DNA from: Chara braunii
Taxonomy: Eukaryota > Streptophyta > Charophyceae > Charales > Characeae
Length of the DNA stretch: 60,759 bases
Direction of reading: 5' to 3'
Assembly: GCA_003427395.1 (NCBI GenBank)
Contig: BFEA01000087.1
Span: 2,735,659 to 2,796,417, forward strand
Position numbers and translations under genes: made by a program. Below, in pieces: positions 10,470 to 18,806 of this stretch; the first letter of the stretch is position 1; each line of letters starts with the position of its first letter. The notes beneath the pieces are model-generated. The model saw only the letters and a program-made list of their open reading frames with translations. It was not told the origin of the DNA and did no database searches.

Positions 10470-10563
10470 CCAGAAAGATAGGTTGTATACATTGCCCAAA
10501 CTGCAATTCGAAACTTAGCATGGCCCATATAGTGCAATTTTTTACAACTCATTTTTGTGACTC
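10470..10563 (-). mobile_element. Foldback MITE, other half (split by chromovirus)
   Basis: Reverse complement of the first arm of the intact copy at 53020-53175: GGTTGTATACATTGCCCAAACTG, CGAAACT, GGCCCATA, TGCAATT, CATTTTTGTGACTC. Homology begins exactly at the LTR edge at the central CCAGA. Together with 1125-1204 it makes up one whole MITE. Confidence 0.75.
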
Positions 10564-11671
10564 ACGCATATTTTCTCCTTTTTTATTAAAAAAAAAACAA
10601 CAAAATAGAAAAAAAGCCTGTATAGGTTAGCCATTTATAGTATATATATACAGTGTATAGGTCAGGCAGCAATGTGTCAGAACTGATCAGGAATTGATCA
10701 TTATTTTTCTTTGAAAGGAGAGAAGGAGAGAAGAGAAAAAAAAAAAGAAAAAAAAAAAAGAGAACAGCAGATGACAACCCCTTAGGGTTATTGTGGAAAA
10801 AGGCAAAGAAGGCAGGTAACAGCGAACATTATTGTGTACGCTAGAGTCCATGAGGATCCACCAGTACTTTCTCGCCTCCTTTTTAGGCATGGGCCTCCTT
10901 TTGACTGGTGCTACCAGCGATTTTGCTCCGGCAGCTGAACTCCGAAAGTTGAGGCGTGCATGCAGCCACGTTGGACAAAAATGACTGGGAAACGTACTGG
11001 TCATTAAATGAAGTTTGGGCGTTTGCACAAGGAGAAGCGGGGGGCTTGCTCCACAGCACAACATTCCAAATATATATGAAGCTGGCAATGGTCTCAATAG
11101 ATTTAAAATCCACCGATAGGTCTCTCTGTCCATGTACATGTAGAATGGTCTATAGTGGAGGAGCAAGGCCCAGAGCTTTTCAATTCCTCTAAGCCACAGC
11201 CAGTATCCATGGTGCTATGCGTTCAAGGTGAGAATTCAAAAAAAAAAAAAAAAAAAACAGGTGAGAAGTCACCTAGGTAAAAATGAATCAGAGAGGATCA
11301 CCGTCCAAATTCCCAAAAGAGGAATATCAGAGGCCTGGTTTTGGGCCGGGGACCCTCACTTGAAAAAAACAAAAAAAAACAAAAAAAAGGTTGGATCTTC
11401 AGAGACGGCGCCAAAAAAACAGCTGGGGCCTGGGGCAAGGTCCCACTTGAACGGATTAAGAGATGATGGCCGTTGATCTTTGCTATCTACGGTCAATATC
11501 GCATAATTCGTGTAAGTGGGACCTAGCCCCTGGTCTTCAGGAGAGGAAGGGAGGGCAAAGTTCATGCCCCACACCTTTCTTTTTTTTCATTTTGCTTTTT
11601 GAGGATCAGATATTAAACTGATCGGGAAAAGCTCGGAGTGCAACTGGGAAGCAAACCTGTGCCTCAAGATA
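10564..11671. other. Non-coding repeat-derived stretch
   Basis: No gene is supported. It holds A-rich tracts (10738-10758, 11239-11257, 11361-11388). At about 10855-10975 there is a copy of a second dispersed repeat (CCACCAGTACTT ... GATTTTGCTCCGG ... CTCCGAAAGTTG) that recurs at 54372-54530. A 20-bp inverted repeat lies at 11429-11448 and 11514-11533. Confidence 0.6.
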
Positions 11672-11794
11672 TTGCCCGGTTCCCGGCAGGTGCCACTCCC
11701 CACCAATAGATGGAGCAGCCCCGACAGATAAGACCTCAATTCTGACGGTTCTCTTACCACCGCCGGGATAGAGGGCTTAGGCAGGGGTTATTTA

Positions 11795-11829
<35 letters not shown>
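11672..11829 (+). mobile_element. SINE-like hairpin element, copy B (diverged)
   Basis: Core is diverged at the start (TTGCCCGGTTCCCGGCAGGTG) but clear in ACTCCCCACCAATAGATGGAGC. The stem region 11718-11785 pairs CCCCGACAGATAAGACCTC with GAGGGCTTAGGCAGGGG, the loop reads GTTCTCTTACCACC, and a long poly(A) closes it at about 11797-11829. Confidence 0.65.
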
Positions 11830-11832
<3 letters not shown>

Positions 11833-12123
11833 AGGGAAAGTTTATGTAGACTAAGGAGTGAGTTTGAGGCAGGAGGCAGCTCTAGCCAGCCATGGTTTGC
11901 CCTGAAGGAATTCGTTACTTCTAAGTTCTAACGGCGGGTTGTTTTCTGAAGGGTGGGTGTGTCTAGCTGGGTGGGTGGTACTTAGGTGAAATGTTTGTTG
12001 CTGGCGCCCGAGGAGTGGGTGAAGAGAGGTACCTTAGACAGTGAGTAGGGTCCCATACCATCAGTTGAAATTGCACCAATGATGATCTACGATGCTCCAA
12101 ACGCTTTAAATTTTTGTTCATAT

Positions 12124-12316
12124 GGGACGCTGGACCAAGTTTCCAGCAGGTGAGACTGCCCACCAGTAGATGGGAGTGACCGTCGAAGGATCTACTCGGA
12201 GGGGATGCTTTTATCACCCCTTTATAGACGATCTGAAATGGTCTCTTTTCGAAAGAAAGAAAAAAAGGGCCAGCCAAGGGCCATGCTCCCCACGAAGAGA
12301 TCGGAGCTTAATCATT

Positions 12317-12347
<31 letters not shown>
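12124..12347 (+). mobile_element. SINE-like hairpin element, copy C
   Basis: Starts GGGACGCTGGACCAAGTTTCCAGCAGGTG, then CTGCCCACCAGTAGATGG. The stem ATCTACTCGGAGGGG pairs with CCCCTTTATAGACGAT around the loop ATGCTTTTATCA. A purine-rich 3' part ends in poly(A) at about 12320-12347. Confidence 0.72.
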
Positions 12348-12466
12348 GGTCAAAAAAAAAAAAAAGAAAGAAAGAAAGAAAGAAAGAAAGAAGAAAGAAA
12401 GGAAGAAGACGAAGAAGAACAAGAAGAACAAGATGTACACCAGCAAAAAAAAAAAAAAAAAAAAGG
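12348..12466. repeat. A-rich and (GAAA)n/(GAAGAA)n simple sequence
   Basis: Poly(A) runs, (GAAA)n at about 12365-12402, GAAGAA repeats, and a further A run ending at about 12464. Lysine- and phenylalanine-rich open frames here are artefacts of the composition. Confidence 0.9.
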
Positions 12467-12703
12467 TCAAACAAACAGGCAGGCGGGTGAGGAGACGAGC
12501 AAGGGTGAAGTGGCAGCAAGTCAAGATTGCATGGCGCAGGCCTCCCGGAAACAGACAAGCATCGCGCCTCAAGTAAATGGGAAACAGGCGCAATCGTCAG
12601 CAAATCAGCAGTCTCAGGCTGCAGCGGTACCCACAGTGAAGCTGACAGCAGGTCTGTCATTTCAGGCAAGGCAAACATGAGGATGGCAGTTGGCCAGCAG
12701 CCT

Positions 12704-12808
12704 CCCTTCTTCCCCCGAATACAACGTACAGTCATTAAAATTGTATTTAGACTGAAAGATACCCCCAATACCGCTATAGTTACGGCACGTTGTATTCAGG
12801 GAAGAAGG
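12704..12808. repeat. Inverted repeat of 23-24 bp arms (MITE-like)
   Basis: The left arm, from 12704, reads CCCTTCTTC-CCCCGAATACAACGT. The right arm at 12785-12808 is its near-exact reverse complement (CACGTTGTATTC-AGGGAAGAAGG). About 57 bp separate the arms. It could fold as a cruciform or be a small MITE. Confidence 0.6.
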
Positions 12809-13222
12809 TATAGAACAGTGATGCACGCTGCACAACCGTCAGATGCCACGCCCCAGGCAAACAGGGAAGACAGGAGGCAGGTAACGAGCCATCTGCCTCC
12901 AACAACAGTGGCCCCCACAGATTGACACTGTGTTCCATTTTTTTATTTTTATTTCTATTTTTATTTTTATTATTATAATTTATTATTTATTTTGGGGGGG
13001 GGGGGACAAATGCATAGATGGGCTGCCGAAGGATCGAAAACAAGGAGGCCCTGTCGTCAATCAAAAAAACTGTTGCGGATAGCCAAACCCAAGCACCAAA
13101 AGATGAAATGATAGGTCAGCAAAAAAGAAAGAAAGAAAAAAAAAAGAAATGATAGGTCAAGGAACCAGGAGCAAGGGCAGGCCGTAACCAACTCTTGTCG
13201 CTAGTACAGGTATCATCTTGTA
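12809..13222. other. Non-coding, low-complexity stretch
   Basis: T/A-rich tract at 12935-12990 followed by a G run at about 12995-13006, and an A-rich tract near 13130-13147. No feature of known type recognised. Confidence 0.5.
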
Positions 13223-13223
13223 T

Positions 13224-13350
13224 GGGGGACGGTGGACCGGGGTTTTCCATCATGTGTTGCTCCCCACTGATAGATTGGAGCCATCCTTCGGACCGCTAGT
13301 GGTGAGTGCTCTTATCATCACCACTAGCATGCCTGGTGGATGTCTGCAAA
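13224..13350 (+). mobile_element. SINE-like hairpin element, copy D
   Basis: Core GGGGACGGTGGACCGGGGTTTTCC, TTGCTCCCCACTGATAGATTGGAGCC. A perfect 11-bp stem (GCTAGTGGTGA 13295-13305, TCACCACTAGC 13318-13328) encloses the loop GTGCTCTTATCA. A short A-rich tail follows. Confidence 0.75.
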
Positions 13351-13680
13351 AAGAAAAAGGGAAAAAGGAACAAGGGGATCTAGTAGCAGTCCAGCTGCCC
13401 CTTAGAGCCATGCTTCCGCTGAAAGGGACGGAGTCACCCCCAGCGATTGAGGTGAAACCAAATCAGATTCTACAGCCAATGGTACTTCCAGAGGCTGCTT
13501 ATGGTCACATGCAGTAGGCAAGGACTCTGGTTTGACAGACAACCTCACGCCAGGCATGACTTTCTGATCGGAGTAAGAGTAGGCCCAGAAAGTTGTGACA
13601 ATTAGGGACTGTCCGCTGGATGAGTGGGGTGCAGCAGACCACTATTTAGAATCTGTTAGAATCTGATTCCAACTCCCCTA

Positions 13681-13892
13681 GCAGCAGCCAGGAGATCTGT
13701 GTATACTATCATTTAATCTAGGCTCAATGCAGGCAAACAACCCAGGCTACAGTTTAGTTCTACCTGTCAAATTTCTTACTCCCAGCAGCCATGAGATCTG
13801 TGTATACTATCACTTCATCTAGGCTTAATGCAGGCTGTCATGTGGGCAAGCAACTCAGGCTACTGTGCAAGTTCTACCTGTCAAATTTCATG
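13681..13892. repeat. Tandem duplication of about 105 bp
   Basis: 13681-13783 and 13784-13892 share CAGCAGCCA(G/T)GAGATCTG, TGTATACTATCA, TCTAGGCT(C/T)AATGCAGGC and TTCTACCTGTCAAATTTC. The second unit has a short insertion (TGTCATGTGGGCAAG). Confidence 0.8.
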
Positions 13893-13943
13893 CTTCGTAG
13901 GTGACTCCTGCAGCTAATTGTCATCAAACAAATACAATGTTCC

Positions 13944-14067
13944 GGGACGCTGGACCGGCTTTCCAGCAGGTGCTGTTCCCACCAATAGGTGGAGCCTCCC
14001 CAGTGCCAGTGGTGCCTGCTACTTCTGGCACCCCTATCATCCACTTGGGTTGTTCTTAAAAAAAAAA

Positions 14068-14141
<74 letters not shown>
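13944..14141 (+). mobile_element. SINE-like hairpin element, copy E, ending in A run and (GA)n
   Basis: GGGACGCTGGACCGGC, TTTCCAGCAGGTG, TTCCCACCAATAGGTGGAGCC. The outer arms CCCAGTG and CACTTGGG pair, and an inner GTGCCAG/CTGGCAC stem is perfect. Poly(A) at about 14058-14076 is followed by a (GA)n microsatellite to 14141, which may have grown from the tail. Confidence 0.7.
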
Positions 14142-14144
<3 letters not shown>

Positions 14145-14315
14145 GCCCAGAAAGGGTGTAAAGAGGGTGCCGCCAAGCATTTTTGGAAAAGTGGGGGGTG
14201 GAGTCCCAGATTGGAACTGGCATCTTCTTTTTTTCTTTTCACGTGCAAGGTTCAGCAGGGTAATTAAGAAAGAAACAAGGTCATGAGCAAAAAGATGTAA
14301 AAGAGGGATTTGGGT

Positions 14316-15837
14316 GCAATCATGCCAGGCCGGTGAAGTACATCAACCAAAAATAAGGAAAGCCGAGGAAAGATCAATAAAAAGTTAAAACCAAATTGGG
14401 GTAATCCTGGTCTAGACCATAGGAGGTGTATGGCAGTCTGGACTTTTCGTAAACGGCCGGACCAAGGGTCTAGCTATTATAAACTTAACACTTCTTTGCT
14501 TAGAACCCAATTCTTCCAGAAGGTCCAGGCTTGAACCCTCTGGAAAGATTATCGCACTCAACATGATTCACAAATAGCTTGGTTTAACAATGAGTTGTTC
14601 TTTTTGGCCAAAAAGAGCAACGAGTTTTGTAAGTATCTGGCCGCCCAGAGATACCAGCGGGAAGCCACAATCTTGCAAAAACTGGTGGACACAGAACAAG
14701 AACAGAACTCGCAGGGGCAGGAAGAAAAGATTGTTGAATTACAAACACGCATACAAGATTTGAAGAATCAATTACTGAAACACGCACAGTACCGATGGCA
14801 AGGTGTCCAAACAAGAGCAAGGTTATCCAAGTTCTCCACCGAAGGAACAATGGACTCTCACTTTTTTAGGCTGGCATGTACACATACTCAAAGAACCACC
14901 ATTGGAGTGCTTTATGAACCAAACGCCATGGACTCAGAACCAGCAGTTACCACAGCCCATTGTACAAACATAACATATGATTACTATAAAGACTTTTTTT
15001 CTTTACATATAAACAAAGCGAATAGGCCATATCATGAGCGTCTTTTGAATGAATTTTTGGAACCAGTTAATAAAGCTTTGACTCCTGAACAACGTGATGC
15101 CCTAGAAGCCCCGCTCTCCGAACACGAGATATGGATCACCCTTCTACAAATAAAGGAGGGAAAAGCCCCAGACATCGACGTCTTTCCCAAGGAATTTTGG
15201 GAAACCACATGGGACTTTATGTGTCAAGACATCATGGATTTCTACAATGAAGTGTGGCTTACAGGGGAGATGGGAGAAAGGGTGGGGCAAGGGATTTTAA
15301 CCCTCATATATAAAAAGAGAGATGAGATGAATATCAGAAACTACAGGCGAGTAACGCTACTCACAGTAGTGTATAAAATGTTGTCTAAGGCCCTAGCAAA
15401 CAAAATGATCCTGGTAATGGAAGACATCATCCATCCCGCTCAAACTGGTTTCATGGAAAACAGGAACATACAAGAAAACATCTTGCTGATCCATGAGGTC
15501 CTCCAGCTTACGACCCACTCCCGACAAAATGCGGCTTTGATCTTCATCGACTTCGAAAAGGCCTATGACCACGTGAACTGGTTGTTTCTGGAGAAATGTC
15601 TAAAGAAAATGAATTTTGGGACGGATTTTCGATGTTGGATACGAATCCTGCACCATAACGCTACCACATGTGTCCAAGTCAATGGGAGCCTCGCATCGCC
15701 TCTACACTTGGAAAGATCAGTCCACCAGGGAGATCGAATAACCTTTTTTCTTTCTTGGTCATTATGGAGGTACTAACCACCAATCTCCGGGCTAATAAAA
15801 ATATTACAAAAATACGTGTCACACGTATCCCGGAGGG
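14316..15837 (+). pseudogene. LINE ORF2: end of endonuclease, linker and RT, 5' part
   Basis: Starts in the C-terminal end of the APE-type endonuclease (KPNWGNPGLDHRRCMAVW; GLDH corresponds to the conserved SDH), with a TGA in the linker. From about 14584 a linker follows (WFNNELFFLAKKSNEF, like the copy at 55980). Then RT: PLSEHEIWITLLQIKEGKAP, PKEFWETTWDF, LIYKKRDEMNIRNYRRVTLL, AQTGFMENRNIQENILL and the catalytic A motif LIFIDFEKAYDHVNW, followed by SVHQGDRI. A frameshift at about 15750 passes to VIMEVLTTNLRANKNITKI. The sequence is cut at RIPEG (15837) by an insertion; the continuation is at 43029 in the same frame. 5' truncation is usual for LINEs. Confidence 0.9.
15830..15837 (+). repeat. 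8-bp target site duplication, left copy
   Basis: CCGGAGGG, repeated at 43029-43036. Keeping one copy and removing 15838-43036 joins the two LINE halves in frame. Confidence 0.75.
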
Positions 15838-15848
15838 CTATGTGTCAC

Positions 15849-15866
15849 CCGCGGTCATGACCGCGG
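15849..15866. repeat. 18-bp perfect palindrome
   Basis: CCGCGGTCATGACCGCGG; an identical copy lies at 16249-16266. Confidence 0.95.
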
Positions 15867-15984
15867 ACTTCTTTGCCGCATGCGGTCGGGACCCCGTCCG
15901 CGGCGGTCGACTACCGCGGCCGACTGCGGGCATGAAACCCGGGGATTTTTTAAAAATAAAATAATAGGCAAAAAAAAAAAAAAA

Positions 15985-16013
15985 GGTTGTAGGGTTTCAA
16001 ATTCCCTACGACC
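15985..16013. repeat. Hairpin in the A/T-rich centre of the MITE
   Basis: GGTTGTAGGG pairs with CCCTACGACC around a 9-base loop. Confidence 0.75.
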
Positions 16014-16248
16014 GTATATTTTTAATTTTATTTTTTGACTTCTTTTTTTTATTTAAAAAAAATAAAAAACAGAAATCCCTCAGGCAAAAGTTCTTCACTT
16101 TATTCTTTTTGTAAGAAAAATAAAAAATTGTGTTTGATTTTTATCTCAAATGTGGTAACGAATTTTATTTTTTTGCATAACATATATTTTTTTCAGATTT
16201 TTCTGAATTCTTGTTTTGTTTTGTTTTGTTTTTTTTTATGACCGCGGA

Positions 16249-16266
16249 CCGCGGTCATGACCGCGG
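16249..16266. repeat. 18-bp perfect palindrome, second copy
   Basis: Same CCGCGGTCATGACCGCGG as at 15849-15866, near the other end of the MITE. Confidence 0.95.
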
Positions 16267-16829
16267 CCGCGAGGCCAAGACCGCAGTCCGCAGTCGTGCC
16301 CGCGGCGATCGCTGTCGCACTTTTTCACGGTCGTGCCTCCACATGCGACCAAGAAAGCCAACAGGCTGTTACGCAGGATTTTGATTGTGATTGCAATAAA
16401 TAAAATAAATCAATTAAAGCAAATCCCTTCCTGTTGTGTGCGTCCGGCTTCGAGCGAGACCCTTCAATTACGGTCTTCGCCGGCCCCCGGTCTTAGGAAT
16501 CTTTTATTTTGATTCAGAACAGTAAATAATCATGCAAGTAATAATCATAAAATTTTTTGGGGGTGCTATGCATGCATCATTGTCAATCTGATTTCGAGAA
16601 CTGTGACAAAATCATTAAAGAATGCAAACATCAAGCATGGCAATGCAAGGAAGCAAGACTGACTGACTCGAGCAAAGACAAGGGCAAATAAATGAGGGAA
16701 GAATGAGAACTCATAATAGTCGCAGGGAGTACATATGAAAGAGAACATGGCCAGCACCAATCGAGAGTCCTCACTCAACCCTCTGAACTTCACTCTTCAT
16801 CTGTCACTTTGTTGCCTGTCGTCTGGGCC

Positions 16830-17291
16830 TCTTGCCATGTCTCCGTACTCTCTGAGGTTATGACTTCTGAATGTAAAGCCACCTGTAGCCCACTAGTTCC
16901 AGACACTTCCAGCCAAGTCCCATAATGCGGAAGTCAAGCATGATACAAAATTCCTCCTATAATGTAGGGATTTGGGATAGTAAGCGAAAAACTTTGGACC
17001 AAAGCTATAGACCAGCTTCGTGCTCCCCTGGAGCCTCTCAACTTTCCATTGCACAAACCCGGCTGTTGCGGCCCACACTGCATCGAAATGAGGGTGTGTC
17101 TCATTCCCCTTCTTCAGAAAGATACGCAGATCACTGACTGTACCCTCAGCGAACTCTCTGAAGATAGGACGATCATCACGCTTGAATCCGTCGATACTGA
17201 CATACTTGTAGGGGAAGCTCTCCTTGGCAGCGATCAGATTGAGACTGTCAAGGACCGACTGGTCCACTGTAATGGGGTTGATCTCTCTCAT
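16830..17291 (-). pseudogene. LTR-encoded unknown protein, left copy (internal deletion)
   Basis: Starts MREINPITVDQSVLDSLNLI. It has the family pattern SLNxIAxKE, FPYKYVSI, then SDLRIFLKKGNETHPHF, and a C-terminal part VERLQGSTKLVYSFGPK. Relative to the right LTR, 164 bp are missing after FAYYPK, which shifts the frame and ends it at 16893; the remaining C-terminal codons persist to about 16830. It is paralogous to the proteins at 34510-34077 and 33946-33509 in the leader. No known domain recognised. In the 5' LTR this gene lies just upstream of the PBS. Confidence 0.6.
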
Positions 17292-17578
17292 CTATTTGAA
17301 AATTAATTACTCTCCGATAGGCGAAAAGGAAACCACTTTATTGGCAGAAATCCGCAGAGGATCGAATCAAACGTTGCCCTCTGAATAGACGTCGATTACT
17401 AATGAACCGACATGTCCCTGGATGCTTGTTCGAATGTTGTTTGAATGCCTTTTGAATACTGTTCCAAGATGCTATTTCCAGCTGCTGTTTCTGGGTAATG
17501 TATCTGAATGTTGGGTCTGAATGCTGCGTCTACTGATCAGAGAATTGATTGATTGCTGATTAAGAAAAACTGGTTGCC

Positions 17579-17680
17579 GCTGAGAATCTTGTTGATTAAA
17601 ACAGAATATTGCTGAGAATCTTGTTGATTAAAACAGAATACTGCTGAGAATCTGTTGATTGAAACTCAGCGCTGCTAAGG
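17579..17680. repeat. About 32-bp tandem repeat in giant LTR
   Basis: TGCTGAGAATCTTGTTGATT units with AAAACAGAATA spacers, three in this LTR and two in the other (36774-36840). The copy-number change is a difference between the LTRs. Confidence 0.8.
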
Positions 17681-17843
17681 TCGCTGATTAAACTTTGATT
17701 ATATGTTTGTCTGAGTACTGCCTGGATGCTGATTGAATGTTGTTTGAATAAAGTGGTCAATGGACGCTAGTCTCCTAACACCCAAAGATTTAGAGACTGC
17801 GGGTTTCGACGTGTCACTAGTTAACCTAAGTTGCTGGTTAAAT

Positions 17844-18209
17844 TCATATGGCACGTAATGACTCTGAGTTCCTGACTTGATGAAATTGCAGATGACGAGT
17901 AGAACTTTCTTCAACCGAGTCACCAAGGGAAACCGTGATGAGAGAGCCTGAGTACTTTTTGTTTTGCACAAGTCTTAGCCTGACCTGTTCAACTGTTTTC
18001 AGGAACGAACTGGCACTGTGCAACCGTCCATTGCCATCGTAGAAGTAAATCACATACTCGATATACCTTTTACCTTTGGCCATCTCTACTGCGTACCCTC
18101 TCTTAGTCAGCTTGTAAGTTTCCATGTCTGAGAAGGCCTCTTCCTCCCACTTTTCCCTCTTGTCTTCTACTGAGCTACACTTCATTACTAGGACCTCGTC
18201 TTCTCTCAT
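17844..18209 (-). CDS. LTR-encoded unknown 121-aa protein, left copy
   Basis: MREDEVLVMKCSSVEDKREK start at ATG 18209, continuing RGYAVEMAKGKRYIEYVIYF and VEQVRLRLVQNKKYSG, with TGA at 17844. It is charged, with no signal peptide or membrane segment. The right LTR has the same frame from 37372 (MREDEVLVVKCSSVKDKREK) but breaks after VRLRLV at 37127, continuing in another frame to 36952. The IEYVIYF ... QVRLRLV part faintly resembles the YxLTxYF ... VRIYV core of the leader proteins. Function unknown; it may not be translated. Confidence 0.45.
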   Translation of the reverse strand: MREDEVLVMKCSSVEDKREKWEEEAFSDMETYKLTKRGYAVEMAKGKRYIEYVIYFYDGNGRLHSASSFLKTVEQVRLRLVQNKKYSGSLITVSLGDSVEESSTRHLQFHQVRNSESLRAI

Positions 18210-18727
18210 CTTTCCTATGATTTACCAGGGTTTAAACATAAAGTAGGGTAGTGAGATTGACTGACTACAGACGAGCTCAGTAAGCCTTACACGCAGAGCG
18301 GGACTGTCTCTGAGCTCGGGATCATAGAAGCTTAATCAGCTCATCCCGGTAATACTGAGTACTCAGACCATTAAGAACGAGTCACTTCTCATTACGAGTG
18401 AGGAAGCATGCTCTGCAGTACTTTACTTCAAAGATAATCACGGTTCTCACTCAGAATAGGGGCGGTGCACCGTTTAAGCCTATGAAGGTCTGAGTTTGCT
18501 AGGCTCCAAACTAGTCCAGGAGTTTGCGGCGAGTTTGCCGAGTCAGCACTCGGTCACTCACTGACTGAACCACCTGCTGAGTAAAGATTGTGTTCACCAA
18601 ATCCAAGTGTAAGTAACTTGAGGTTGGGCTGAGTCCTCTGATTCTACACCGGATTTCCGATCCTGTATCGAATTATCTGAGTCTACGCTAAGTTGCTTTG
18701 GTCTGTTTTTGGTTTGCCTAATTCTGG

Positions 18728-18806
18728 TTTGAGTTGTCTGAGTCTGGTTCGAGTTGTCTAAGTCTAGTTCGAGTTGTCTGAGTCAAGTCCGAGTTGTCTG
18801 AGTCTG
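18728..18806. repeat. About 20-bp tandem repeat (GAGTTGTCTGAGTCTGGTTC type)
   Basis: Four to five units of GAGTTGTCT(G/A)AGTC with variable spacers. It is also present in the right LTR at about 37893-37971. Confidence 0.85.

Larger units (their letters stand above)
15838..16312. mobile_element. GC-palindromic MITE, left part (hAT-like by TSD size)
   Basis: Begins CTATGTGTCACCCGCGGTC. Its other end, at 43006-43028, read in reverse complement begins CTATGAATCCTACGCAGTC, giving imperfect terminal inverted repeats. Both ends of this part carry GC-rich sequence with the same 18-bp palindrome (15849-15866, 16249-16266) and repeated GACCGCGG/GACTGCGG words. The centre is A/T-rich with a hairpin at 15985-16013. 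The 8-bp duplication and short TIRs suggest a hAT-like non-autonomous element of about 498 bp. No coding capacity. The giant LTR element is inserted near its right end. Confidence 0.7.

Noticed and set aside
12205-12768. Long Lys- or Phe-rich open frames
   Set aside because: Products of poly(A) and GAAA repeats.
14058-14141. Processed pseudogene tail
   Set aside because: The poly(A) belongs to SINE-like copy E; no exon-derived sequence precedes it.
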